Positions 16,260 to 24,354 of a stretch of 64,000 nt of DNA are shown here, one piece after another. The notes under the pieces are model-generated. The model saw only the letters and a list, made by a program, of their open reading frames with translations, was not told the origin of the DNA and searched no databases. This DNA comes from an uncultured Christensenella sp. (lineage in GTDB: Bacteria; Bacillota; Clostridia; Christensenellales; CAG-917). The stretch lies in contig CAJTYG010000003.1 in assembly GCA_910584155.1 (NCBI GenBank), positions 1-64,000 on the forward strand, in the 5' to 3' direction. Made by a program: the position numbers and the translations under genes. Every line of letters starts with the position of its first letter. The first letter of the stretch is position 1.

Positions 16260-16580
16260 TTATTTACCTCCTTTTTTAGATTTTCGCTGTTGCTTTTTAG
16301 CGAGTTTGCGCTCTCGCTCGGCTTGCCGTTTTTCGAGTTTCAAACGGCGTTTTTCTTGTTTGGATTTCGCTTGCTGCTTTTTATTTAATTGCTTTTGATA
16401 ACGTCGATCTTCTTTGTCGATTTTCTTAAACGACTTTCTCATATTCTTGAAAATGTAATTGAGTATTTTGTCGTTGAATTTGTCCGGCACGAAGTCGGCG
16501 GTGTCGAGTGTGTGCGAAAAGGTTTCGTAATATTTGCAAAGGCAAGCGTTGATAAGTTTGTTTTTGTTGTAATTCAGCAT
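16260..16580 (-). CDS. Lys/Arg-rich helical protein, 106 aa
   Basis: Residues 50-106 form one long charged helix (KKIDKEDRRYQKQLNKKQQA and onward), strongly basic, so DNA binding or packaging contact is possible. The start overlaps the end of the Zot-like gene by 7 bases. Not recognised. Confidence 0.6.
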   Translation of the reverse strand: MLNYNKNKLINACLCKYYETFSHTLDTADFVPDKFNDKILNYIFKNMRKSFKKIDKEDRRYQKQLNKKQQAKSKQEKRRLKLEKRQAERERKLAKKQQRKSKKGGK

Positions 16581-17398
16581 ACTTGTTTACCTCGCTTTTG
16601 ATAGTAGCCTTCGGGTAGTTCGTCGTCGTTTTCTTCGAGATAGCGGATATAGCCTTCAAGCGTCTGCTCGGTAGGCTCTGACGGCGAGTAATCAAAATCT
16701 TCGTCGAAATGCCCTTGATAAAACTTCGGCTTGCAGCATTGGCTATCGTAACAAGCAAACACGTTGTAGTCTGCCGTAATCACTTCTGTCGTATAGCAAG
16801 ACTTGTCCTGCTTGCCGCTCGCCATATACTTATCGAAAAGACTGCTGTTTTCTATGCGGCGAATATGCCAAGTAAGAGAGCAAGGCTTTCCGAAATCATT
16901 GTAGGCAATGTCTAACTTCACTATCTCTATGAATTGCGAGAGTTCCCGAATATTGACGTCGATTAGCATAGGTCGCTGCGTATCTAAATAGACGTCCAAA
17001 TCGTTATGCCCGTGCTGTTCGTACCATCTTGACTGCCAATCGGGAAAGTACATTGAAAGTCTGCTGTTGAGGTATTTCTGCGCTTCCGTTATGCAGATCA
17101 CCTCGTAAGGCAGATTAAAATGCGTCTTTACGAACGGATTGTCAAAGCCCAAGCGGTAAGGGTTGATACGACGGCTGAAACGGGGACTGTACCGATACCG
17201 CTTAAACGTCATATCGTAGTTTGCCGAAACGCAGTGAATCGGCACAGTCTTGATCCCGTTAAAACCGCTTTGTATTTTCCCGACAATTTCACGAGCCATA
17301 GCACGATTGCGAGCCTTGTCGAACGCATAACCATTTGCGACGTGCGTCATAAAACAGGTCTTGCCCGTGCGAGGCGGAGCGAAAATTATCGTTATCAT
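16574..17398 (-). CDS. Zot/pI-like morphogenesis ATPase
   Basis: The 274-residue P-loop ATPase starts almost directly with Walker A APPRTGKT (7-14), as Zot-family proteins do, and has a Walker B-like segment ICITEAQKYLNSR. It also carries the HNDLDVYLDTQRP region typical of Zot (sensor before dsDNA/ssDNA handling). pI/Zot drives assembly and export of filamentous virions at the inner membrane. Oddly, no transmembrane helix is visible in the C-terminal part, where pI normally has one, so anchoring may come from a partner. This is the strongest evidence for the inovirus assignment. Confidence 0.8.
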   Translation of the reverse strand: MITIIFAPPRTGKTCFMTHVANGYAFDKARNRAMAREIVGKIQSGFNGIKTVPIHCVSANYDMTFKRYRYSPRFSRRINPYRLGFDNPFVKTHFNLPYEVICITEAQKYLNSRLSMYFPDWQSRWYEQHGHNDLDVYLDTQRPMLIDVNIRELSQFIEIVKLDIAYNDFGKPCSLTWHIRRIENSSLFDKYMASGKQDKSCYTTEVITADYNVFACYDSQCCKPKFYQGHFDEDFDYSPSEPTEQTLEGYIRYLEENDDELPEGYYQKRGKQVC

Positions 17399-17402
17399 AG
17401 GC

Positions 17403-19595
17403 TTACCTTAAAACCATAACGTCCCAGAACGTCATTTGTTCGAGGTAGAACCCTGCGGCGTCGTTCCATTCAATAGTCAATACGCCGTCCTTCTTGCACG
17501 AAATGGTGATAGTAAACGTGTTGTCAACTCCGTATTCCACAACGCCGAGAATGGAAGTGAACGGCGACGTACTCTTAATTTCGGCATCACCGCCACCGCC
17601 GAAGTCGAAACCGCCCGTAATATTGCCGTATTCGTCCATAGCACACCAAGTATCGCCGTAATACTGCCAACCGTAACAGCCGTTGCCGTCGGGCGAATTG
17701 TACCAATAACCGTTACTGCCCGTATCGTGAATATTTGCCTGCATAAAGTTGACGCTTATTTTGACCTTATCGCCGGCTTTCAGACCGCTGATATAAACTT
17801 CCGTAGAATTGCCGCTGTAACCGTCCGAATATGCGTGATATGCCTCGTCTCTTAACAGCGTCCACGTTCCGAACTTCGCCGTAAAGGTTGTGTTGCCGGT
17901 TATCTTATAGGTCGAAATGTTTACAATGTCCGTTCCGTTTACCGTCCAGCCCTTAAAGGTTTCGGTGTTAAATGTAGGTACTGTCGCATAACTGCCGTTC
18001 GTAACTTCCTGCGTGGAAACTGTCGTACTGCCGTTCTTGAAAGTAACCGTAAACTTATCTACACGGAAAATCGCCGTAAAGGTCGTATTGCCGACAATCA
18101 TGTACTTGCTTACGTCAACGGTGTTCGTTCCGTCCACAGACCAACCTACGAAAACGTAATTTGTCTTTGTCGGATTGCTCGGCACGGTAGGTTTAGCGTG
18201 CTTTTCGACGATTTGCGAGTTATGCACTTTGCCGTCCGCCATAAACTTGACGTCGTATTTGTAGGTAATGTCCGCAACGAACACGGTGTCTGCCGTAATG
18301 CGGTATTCGCTTACGTCTTTCATTATGCCGTTGACTTTCCAACCGTTGAATACTTTGTACGCCGTACTTGATGCCGTCGGTGCGGTTGCGTAATTGCCGC
18401 TCTTGACCGTTTCGGTTTTCAAAGTCGTATCTTCATACTTGAATACAACCGAGTACAATTTTGTGAATTTCGCCGTAAAGGTTACGTTCTGCGTAACGGT
18501 GTAGGTAGTAAGGTTTACGACGTTGTTGCCGTCGAGCGTCCAGCCCTCGAACACATAGCCGTTCTTTGTCGGGTTGGCAGGGATAGTTACCTTTGCGTCT
18601 TTGAGTACGATTTGGCTGTTATGATTTTCGCCTTCGACCATAAAATTGACTTCGTACTTGTGTGTAACGTCGGCAACGATTTTCGTATTAGCCGTTATGC
18701 GGTACGTTGCAAGGTCTATCGGCTCGCCGTCCACAGTCCAACCGTTGAAAATGACATACGCCGTTGAGGTAGGCTCGGTTACGGTTAAAAGACTGTTCTT
18801 ATTGACAACTTGAATGTTGTAAACGCTGCCATCGAACTCAAACGTAGCGACAACCTGTTCGCCGCTTTCGAGCGTTCCCAAATACTGCTCGTAATAACTG
18901 ACCGATTTTTGCAATTCGGCAATCTTGACATTGAGTGCATTTACCACAGCCGAATTGTTTTGCGATTGCAACGTAAGGTCGGCAATCTGATTGTTCAGTC
19001 CGACGATTTGTGCGTTAAGTCCGTTTATCGTGCGAGTGTTCAATTCGTTGGTTTCCTGCAACTGATTATTGAGCGTTTGCAGATTGGCGATTTGCGAGTT
19101 AAGGCTTTCGATTTGCCTTGCGTTCTCGTCCTTATTCGCTTGCAGAGAAAGCACTTGATTATTGAGCGTGGCGATCTGCCCGTTTAACTCCGTAATAGTC
19201 GTTTCGTTGCTCGCTTTGATAGTGTTGAGCGTGTCAATCTGCGTTTCGAGAGCGGTTTTCTGATCGTTCAGAGTGGCGATTTGCCCTTGATAGTCCTTGA
19301 TAGAATTATTGAGGGCTGTCGCCTCGCTCGTGTACTGCGAGATAAGGTCGTTTTGCGTGGTTATCGTATCACGATAGCCGTTGATGAGTTTGTCGTATTC
19401 GTCCTTGTCTGCAAGCGCTTTGTTGTAACCGTCCTCGTAGGATTTTTGAACGTCGTCCTGCGTATATAAACCGTTGCCGGCCATACCGTCCTTGACTTTC
19501 GACCAATTTATGATGCCCCACGTCAGAACGAACGCAAACGCAGCGATAATGAGAATACTGAAAATGATTGTTAAAACTTTTCTTGTCGTTGACAT
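17403..19595 (-). CDS. Membrane-anchored coiled-coil stalk protein with InlB-like repeats
   Basis: The 730-residue protein has a signal-anchor helix (about 7-30) and a long coiled coil (about 70-240) built of LNxQIxxLN units. Three to four beta-grasp repeats of the InlB B-repeat/Listeria-Bacteroides type follow (about 255-570; pattern NGWTVDG...YTVTxNTTFTAKF), then a C-terminal domain (about 575-730) rich in Gly, Tyr and Trp. The overall plan is an extended fibre with a terminal domain. In this position it may act as an adsorption or tip protein (pIII analogue), or decorate the host cell. AAGGAGG precedes the ATG. Confidence 0.7.
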   Translation of the reverse strand: MSTTRKVLTIIFSILIIAAFAFVLTWGIINWSKVKDGMAGNGLYTQDDVQKSYEDGYNKALADKDEYDKLINGYRDTITTQNDLISQYTSEATALNNSIKDYQGQIATLNDQKTALETQIDTLNTIKASNETTITELNGQIATLNNQVLSLQANKDENARQIESLNSQIANLQTLNNQLQETNELNTRTINGLNAQIVGLNNQIADLTLQSQNNSAVVNALNVKIAELQKSVSYYEQYLGTLESGEQVVATFEFDGSVYNIQVVNKNSLLTVTEPTSTAYVIFNGWTVDGEPIDLATYRITANTKIVADVTHKYEVNFMVEGENHNSQIVLKDAKVTIPANPTKNGYVFEGWTLDGNNVVNLTTYTVTQNVTFTAKFTKLYSVVFKYEDTTLKTETVKSGNYATAPTASSTAYKVFNGWKVNGIMKDVSEYRITADTVFVADITYKYDVKFMADGKVHNSQIVEKHAKPTVPSNPTKTNYVFVGWSVDGTNTVDVSKYMIVGNTTFTAIFRVDKFTVTFKNGSTTVSTQEVTNGSYATVPTFNTETFKGWTVNGTDIVNISTYKITGNTTFTAKFGTWTLLRDEAYHAYSDGYSGNSTEVYISGLKAGDKVKISVNFMQANIHDTGSNGYWYNSPDGNGCYGWQYYGDTWCAMDEYGNITGGFDFGGGGDAEIKSTSPFTSILGVVEYGVDNTFTITISCKKDGVLTIEWNDAAGFYLEQMTFWDVMVLR

Positions 19596-19606
19596 TGTTT
19601 GCCTCC

Positions 19607-20134
19607 TTATAAAATTTCGATTATTTGCAGCCGAATACCGTTGTCCGTAAAATACTGTTCGAGGAACGACGCATTTTCGTTTCCGGTGGTTGCAAGGGTG
19701 AGTTGTGTTTTGCCGCTTAAAAACTTGACGGATATTTTGAGAGTTGCGCTGTTTACGATTTTTCCTTCGGTATTGTAAAAGTCCATGTTGACCGTTGCGA
19801 ATACCGAGCCTGCGTTGATTTCCGTATTGAGCAGTACATAGTCGTTCAGCACTACCTGATAGGTCTTTTTCTGTCCGTCGAAGTCGTCCACTTTGAGCAA
19901 GTCTTTTTCAAAACTGTAAGTGTTCGTATCGTCGTAAAGGTCATGATAGAAAACGACGCTCGTTGACGAATAGTTAAAACTCTCTTGCGAAAAGCGGTTT
20001 GAAATGTCTATCGAGCCGTTGACGTAACTTTCGGCTTTGATTTCCTTATACAGCCGTATTCCGCAGAACACGCCGACAACGATAAGCACGAAAGCAAGAA
20101 GATAGAGAATAACCAAGCCTATGATTTTCTTCAT
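19607..20134 (-). CDS. Single-pass membrane protein, 175 aa
   Basis: An N-terminal transmembrane helix (about 5-27) is followed by a beta-rich extracytoplasmic domain (VVFYHDLYDDTNTY ... LKISVKFLSGKTQL). The family is not recognised. It overlaps the 432-aa gene by 4 bases and lies just before the stalk gene, so it is probably a minor structural or assembly protein of the inovirus-like module (inference). Confidence 0.6.
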   Translation of the reverse strand: MKKIIGLVILYLLAFVLIVVGVFCGIRLYKEIKAESYVNGSIDISNRFSQESFNYSSTSVVFYHDLYDDTNTYSFEKDLLKVDDFDGQKKTYQVVLNDYVLLNTEINAGSVFATVNMDFYNTEGKIVNSATLKISVKFLSGKTQLTLATTGNENASFLEQYFTDNGIRLQIIEIL

Positions 20135-21429
20135 AAAATCACCTCCGCATATTCGCTGTTGATAGCGTTTTGCATACCGTCGAGCGTAATGTTCCGAGTG
20201 CGTTTGAGCGTGCGCAACTGCGTATCGTTCAGCGACTTTTCGAGCAGATAAAAGGTTTGTGTGCCGCCCCGAATGATAAGCGTGTCGATTTCCAATCCGT
20301 TGAAAGCGTCGTAGTCCAGACCGACAATGCTATGTTCCAAATTCGGGTTATCCAAGTCGAGCGTTATGCTTACCTTTGCTCTCGGCATATCCGCAAATAA
20401 TTTTTTGGCGTCCATAGACATCGAAAGGAAATATCCGTCGTAAACTTCGCTGTAACGGTAAATAAAGACTTCCTTGCCGTTCAGTTTGCTTGTGCTGTCG
20501 AGATTGTACGTCATACGCTCTTGCCAATAGGTAGTGTCGATTTGTTCGTCCGACGTGTCGTAACTCGGATTGCAGGCGATAGAGCCGAAAAGCGATTGTG
20601 TGCTGTTTCTTGCGCCGTTCTCGTCGTAGTGGAACTTCAACACGGCGTAGTTTTTGATAATGTCGGTTACGTCGTCCGCCTTGAATTTCTTTGTTGCCGT
20701 GTCGTATTCCCGAATGGTAAAGTATTGCGAAAGGTCGAGCGTGATATAGTAATCGCCGTAGCCGTGATCGTTGCTCTTGATAGCCGAGAATACGCAGTCG
20801 AACACGTCTCCGTAATCGAAATAAACCGTACCTTGCTTGACATTCCACAAAAAGCCCCAGAGCCTTCCGTAAACGTCGTATTGTCCGGTAAGTTGTATCG
20901 AGAACGGACGGTTGTCAATCTTGATAATAAATTGCTGTTCACGGTTGAGCGTGGTTGCCACGCTGCCGTACTGACCTTTGAAACCGCTCCACGTTATACC
21001 GTTCGTCGTATCGTAGTAGTAGAACTCGGAAAGCACTCGCTGTTGGGCTTCTTTATCGCTGTTGACCTCGTTCATGTAAGTTTCAAAGTCGCCCATATAC
21101 TGCATACCCGTCGAGCGGTATTGGTCGCTTGTAAGGTTGTAGCCTGTAAAGTAGTTGTATTTGAGTTCCTGTAACTGCACGCCGTTGTTCTTTGCGTTTG
21201 AGTAGTAACTCGCTTCCATAAACCACCGTTCCTCGAACTCGTTACGTTCTTCGGGTGTCAAATCTTCGTCTTTCTTAATATCTACGGCAAGTTGGTCGTT
21301 GATATTGTTGACGCCGATTGTCGTATCTTTGACGAAATAATGGTAGTAAACGAAGGCGATAATCACGCAAACGCTGATGACGCATAAAAACACCAAGCAG
21401 CAGTTGCCGATTGTTTTTAAGACTTTCAT
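20131..21429 (-). CDS. Single-pass membrane protein, 432 aa
   Basis: A transmembrane helix (about 10-32) anchors a large extracytoplasmic domain with many aromatic residues (YYYDTTNGITWSGFKGQYG). AAAAGGAGG precedes the ATG. It is the first gene after the coat-gene terminator. Large anchored proteins at this place in inoviruses are usually minor coat or adsorption proteins; no specific family is recognised. Confidence 0.6.
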   Translation of the reverse strand: MKVLKTIGNCCLVFLCVISVCVIIAFVYYHYFVKDTTIGVNNINDQLAVDIKKDEDLTPEERNEFEERWFMEASYYSNAKNNGVQLQELKYNYFTGYNLTSDQYRSTGMQYMGDFETYMNEVNSDKEAQQRVLSEFYYYDTTNGITWSGFKGQYGSVATTLNREQQFIIKIDNRPFSIQLTGQYDVYGRLWGFLWNVKQGTVYFDYGDVFDCVFSAIKSNDHGYGDYYITLDLSQYFTIREYDTATKKFKADDVTDIIKNYAVLKFHYDENGARNSTQSLFGSIACNPSYDTSDEQIDTTYWQERMTYNLDSTSKLNGKEVFIYRYSEVYDGYFLSMSMDAKKLFADMPRAKVSITLDLDNPNLEHSIVGLDYDAFNGLEIDTLIIRGGTQTFYLLEKSLNDTQLRTLKRTRNITLDGMQNAINSEYAEVIL

Positions 21430-21450
21430 AAAACCTCCTTTTGAAAAATT

Positions 21451-21490
21451 AAAGGCACTAAATAAACTTTTCCGTCTAAATAGTGCCTTC
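21451..21490 (-). terminator. Terminator behind the coat-like gene
   Basis: AAGGCACTA (21452-21460) pairs with TAGTGCCTT (21481-21489). On the minus strand the stem is followed by TTTAATTTTT. It directly follows the 52-aa gene, like the terminator behind gene VIII of Ff phages. Confidence 0.7.
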
Positions 21491-21503
21491 GTTGTTTGTT
21501 ACG

Positions 21504-21662
21504 TTACAGCAAGCCGTTCCAGCCGAAGAAATTGAGCATTTTGGCGAGCCAACGTAAGCCGTATGCAATCCATTCAAAGAGTTTGGCGAGAATTGATAAC
21601 GGCCACGTCCCGACCAGCACCACAAGGATTATGACAAGTAGAATGAGTATCAATTTCTTCAT
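21504..21662 (-). CDS. 52-aa membrane protein, candidate major coat protein
   Basis: The translation begins MKKLILILLVIILVVLVG, followed by an amphipathic helix (LAKLFEWIAYGLRWLAKML) and a short FGWNGLL end. A GAGGTG site lies upstream of the ATG. Size, one hydrophobic segment, position before the minor proteins and the terminator just behind it all fit a pVIII-type coat protein. It lacks the acidic N-terminus of Ff pVIII, and a holin-like or assembly role cannot be excluded. Confidence 0.6.
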   Translation of the reverse strand: MKKLILILLVIILVVLVGTWPLSILAKLFEWIAYGLRWLAKMLNFFGWNGLL

Positions 21663-21677
21663 AGGGACACCTCGCCG

Positions 21678-22037
21678 TTAGCGCATGAGCATTGCGAGCA
21701 AAGTTTTGTCCGAATTGCGGGCGGGCTTGATTGCGCTTTCAAAGACTTCGCCCGTTTCCTTATCCACCGTGCGGACGAGAAAGCGATTGCCCGATACAGT
21801 CTTGCCGGTTGCGTCCTGAAACTCGTAGGGAACGACGATAAAGTCCGCCTTGTCCTCGTTACCGAACACAATGTCGAGAACGGTATAACCGCCCTTGTCG
21901 TTCTTGTCGGGCGGCGCAAGTTTGATTTTTACGTCCCTGCCTCTGACGCTGCCGCAGATAAAATACTCGAAATACGATTTGCCCTTATACTCGAAAGAGC
22001 CTTTTTCGACCTTAATGCCGTTTGTTTTGTTTGCCAT
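21678..22037 (-). CDS. Small beta-rich protein, candidate ssDNA-binding protein
   Basis: The 119-residue soluble protein is predicted mostly beta (SFEYKGKSYFEYFICGSVRG, VVPYEFQDATGKTV), with alternating basic and aromatic residues. Its place ahead of the coat gene matches gene V in filamentous phages, which encodes the ssDNA-binding protein. The assignment rests on size, position and composition, not on a recognised motif. AAGGAGG precedes the ATG. Confidence 0.5.
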   Translation of the reverse strand: MANKTNGIKVEKGSFEYKGKSYFEYFICGSVRGRDVKIKLAPPDKNDKGGYTVLDIVFGNEDKADFIVVPYEFQDATGKTVSGNRFLVRTVDKETGEVFESAIKPARNSDKTLLAMLMR

Positions 22038-22052
22038 AAATTTGCCTCCTTG

Positions 22053-22340
22053 TTATGCGGACTTTTTGCCGCCTTTTTTAAGTTTCGTGCCTTTCTCACG
22101 AGAGAACTGCTTTGCGTACTTCTTATCGCCGAACGCTTCCATAGCCTGCTTGTAGCGGAACAGTCCGGCGTGGTCGCTCTGACACTGCAAGTAACCCGAA
22201 CGCATACCTGCCTCGTAGTCCGACAAAGGCTGTCCTTCTTTCTGTCCGTGCTGATGCACCTTTGCCTTGCGCTCGTTTGCGTAACTTTCCGCACGCTTGT
22301 TCGGCGCAGTCCAACGTCTTTCTTTGTTGTAATCTGCCAT
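22053..22340 (-). CDS. Hypothetical charged protein, 95 aa
   Basis: A strongly charged protein with a basic C-terminus (KGTKLKKGGKKSA), without membrane segments. TAGGAG precedes the ATG. It is the first gene of the inovirus-like block and may bind nucleic acid. Not recognised. Confidence 0.55.
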   Translation of the reverse strand: MADYNKERRWTAPNKRAESYANERKAKVHQHGQKEGQPLSDYEAGMRSGYLQCQSDHAGLFRYKQAMEAFGDKKYAKQFSREKGTKLKKGGKKSA

Positions 22341-22519
22341 TGTTCAAATCTCCTAATGATAAATTTTCGCCCGTTGACGCTCGCATAGCACAGCGTATAT
22401 ATCTGTTAAACGGCGGCTTATGTATTGTTTTCTCGATTGTTTATGCGTAGGCGGCCACCTTTACGAAAATCACGCTAAACTAATCGCTTATTTATTGCGC
22501 CGTAAACATTCGGTTAAAA

Positions 22520-22741
22520 TTAGCACTTCGGCATTGCCGTACCCGAATATGCCAACAAGTCCTGCGTTGCGTAAAAGGAGTGTTTCCTTTCGCAACGGCA
22601 ATACGTTACAAGCCACATTTCCACGTCAAGGTGTTTGTTCGCCTTGCGGTCGAAATAGGCTTTTGCCTTGTCGGGATTAGTGAAATACTTACAGCCGAAG
22701 TTACACTCAACCCGAAAATACTGCTCGATATTCTTCTTCAT
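22520..22741 (-). CDS. Small cysteine-containing protein, 73 aa
   Basis: The ATG at 22741 has AGGAGG in front; the longer frame from 22792 is not supported. Cysteines at FGCKYF and YCRCERKH suggest a small metal-binding unit. Family unknown. It is separated from the inovirus-like block by about 180 bp in which I see no gene. Confidence 0.55.
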   Translation of the reverse strand: MKKNIEQYFRVECNFGCKYFTNPDKAKAYFDRKANKHLDVEMWLVTYCRCERKHSFYATQDLLAYSGTAMPKC

Positions 22742-22825
22742 ACTGCCTCCTAAAATCGTTCTTGTGAGTGGGCGAATAACTAACCCCTTCACCTAATAGC
22801 CTCGAAAATCGCAAAAGTCCACGCC

Positions 22826-23224
22826 TTATTGCAAAACTTTTTTTAATTTCCGTAAAATCCGTGTCAAACGGTTGTTGATTGCCTTTTTTGTTACGCCTTG
22901 CCGTTCGGCAATTTCCACTTGCGGTATGCGGTCGAAAAACACCTGTTTTATAAGCGTTTGCTGTTCGGGCGCGAGAGTGGATATAGCCTTATACAGCCTT
23001 TCGTTGCGTTCTTTAATCTCGTATAGAACGGCAACGTCGGCGTCCGGATCTGCAATGTCCCAACCGTTATCTACCGAGCGTTCCAACGACTGATTTCTTC
23101 GTGTGTGCTTGCGTTCGGACAGTTCGTCCGCCTTTTCCATATCTTGATAGAGCGAATAAAATTCGTCGCTTACTTCGACGGCGCTTTCCGTACCGTCGGC
23201 AAATTTATAGGTTATTGTTTCCAT
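22826..23224 (-). CDS. Sigma-70 region 4-like HTH protein
   Basis: The 132-residue protein ends in a clear sigma region 4 helix-turn-helix (APEQQTLIKQVFFDRIPQVE, then IAERQGVTKKAINNRL). The N-terminal half is acidic and lacks regions 1-3. Such proteins are common on Tn916-type and other gut conjugative elements, where they act as positive regulators. Start chosen at ATG 23224, behind AAGGAG. Confidence 0.75.
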   Translation of the reverse strand: METITYKFADGTESAVEVSDEFYSLYQDMEKADELSERKHTRRNQSLERSVDNGWDIADPDADVAVLYEIKERNERLYKAISTLAPEQQTLIKQVFFDRIPQVEIAERQGVTKKAINNRLTRILRKLKKVLQ

Positions 23225-23250
23225 AGTTTTAACTCCTTGAATTTGGGGAA

Positions 23251-23339
23251 TCCGCAGAGCCGTACTGTTTTCCGCAAACAAAAAAGACGGCGGGAAAGCG
23301 AGTGAGATTTGCTTTCCTTGCCGTCTTGCGGTCTGCGGA
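23251..23339 (-). terminator. Nested hairpin between regulator genes
   Basis: TCCGCAGA (23251-23258) pairs with TCTGCGGA (23332-23339). Inside, GACGGC and GGAAAGC pair with GCTTTCC and GCCGTC. It lies between two minus-strand genes and could end or process the transcript. Confidence 0.5.
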
Positions 23340-23352
23340 TTTTATAATTGTG

Positions 23353-23505
23353 TTATACCGTTCTTTCGGTATTTTCTATTTTCATTTTGCCGTCGTCCGT
23401 AAAGCGTATCACGGTTACATTGCCTTTTACGGCTATTTCGACGGTCTTGCTGTCCTTATCTGCTCGGCAGACAAGTTTGCCTTGACTGTTTCTTATCTCC
23501 GTCAT
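23353..23505 (-). CDS. Small element protein, 50 aa
   Basis: The 50-residue protein (begins MTEIRNSQGKLVCRADKD) starts behind GAGGTG. The beta-rich pattern (KTVEIAVKGNVTVIRFTDDG) is a small conserved unknown found with sigma-like regulators on Firmicute conjugative elements. Confidence 0.65.
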   Translation of the reverse strand: MTEIRNSQGKLVCRADKDSKTVEIAVKGNVTVIRFTDDGKMKIENTERTV

Positions 23506-23517
23506 ATATACACCTCG

Positions 23518-23829
23518 CTATATAAGACCGTCCGCAGTCAGTTTTTGCTGAAAGAACTTGACTAATTGCGTGTTGAGCCTGCAAATGTGTTCCATTGAAT
23601 AGCCTAATTTTTCCGACAACGACTCCTGCGTGTTGTTGTCGAGATAGAGCGACACATAGAGGTCGTATAGGCGAGGTTTGGCATCGCATATATAACGGTT
23701 GTACAATTCTATTCTTTTTTCAATAGCGTTCTTGCCGACGCAATCCACAGATTTATCGAAAACAGTCTTACGGGACATATAATAACGAATTTCTTTCAAT
23801 TCTTCTCTTATCGCATTGAGCGGTGTCAT
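23518..23829 (-). CDS. ArpU/sigma-like HTH regulator
   Basis: The 103-residue protein has a C-terminal helix-turn-helix (TQESLSEKLGYSMEHICRLN) after a helical N-terminus. It resembles ArpU-type or sigma region 4-like activators of mobile elements. The start at 23829 has a GGAGG site; the frame from 23892 lacks one. Confidence 0.65.
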   Translation of the reverse strand: MTPLNAIREELKEIRYYMSRKTVFDKSVDCVGKNAIEKRIELYNRYICDAKPRLYDLYVSLYLDNNTQESLSEKLGYSMEHICRLNTQLVKFFQQKLTADGLI

Positions 23830-23935
23830 ATTAAATCCTCCGAATTTCAGTATTTGTAGGATTTTGTCGATAAAGAAAATAGCCTCTACCAACAGAAACC
23901 CATAATTTGAGTTTTACTGTTCGTAGGGGCTATAA

Positions 23936-24034
23936 CTTTGTTATGCCGGTGGCACGAACCTTATCTATACCGTAGAGGGCAGGAATTACGGGAACTTGTC
24001 CAACCTAACCGTGCAGCAAGACGTATGTATTTGA
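23936..24034 (+). pseudogene. Short coding remnant
   Basis: A plus-strand frame reads as ordinary protein (YAGGTNLIYTVEGRNYG, then NLSNLTVQQDV) up to a stop at 24032-24034. It has no start or ribosome binding site, and the surrounding genes are on the other strand. It may be the tail of a lost gene. Confidence 0.25.
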
Positions 24035-24040
24035 TTTTGA

Positions 24041-24208
24041 TTATTGTGCTTTGACTATTCGTATAAGTCGTTCTTTCTCCGACGGTTGTTTGGCTATGAT
24101 GACCGCATTACACTTTTTGCAACAGCCTTTTGCTTCGCCGTTGTCGTTGATTGTAACCGTCATATAGTTCAGACAGTCGGGGCATTTGATCCGTTTGACC
24201 TTACTCAT
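24041..24208 (-). CDS. Zinc-ribbon protein, 55 aa
   Basis: CPDC (9-12) and CCKKC (29-33) form a four-cysteine zinc ribbon in a small basic protein. AAAAGGAGG precedes the ATG. It is probably a DNA-binding or transcription accessory protein of the element. Confidence 0.7.
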   Translation of the reverse strand: MSKVKRIKCPDCLNYMTVTINDNGEAKGCCKKCNAVIIAKQPSEKERLIRIVKAQ

Positions 24209-24354
24209 ATATGCCTCCTTTTCCCGTGAATACGCAAAGAGTGTATTTAACTTACTGTCAATGCAGGGTTGGGAACTCCCGTGCGAAAGTAAATTATCTT
24301 TCGTACTCTCAATATTAAAAACTTCGGGGCTATGAAGTTTGTAGTATTGCGATA

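Larger units (their letters stand above)
14973..22340 (-). mobile_element. Inovirus-like (filamentous phage) module
   Basis: Ten co-directional minus-strand genes run, in transcription order: 95 aa, 119 aa, 52-aa coat-like, terminator, 432 aa, 175 aa, 730 aa, Zot-like ATPase, two small basic proteins, HUH Rep, then origin-like hairpins. The pI/Zot ATPase with a short hydrophobic coat-like protein and a rolling-circle Rep is the accepted inovirus hallmark set. No capsid, terminase or tail genes are present. Confidence 0.65.
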
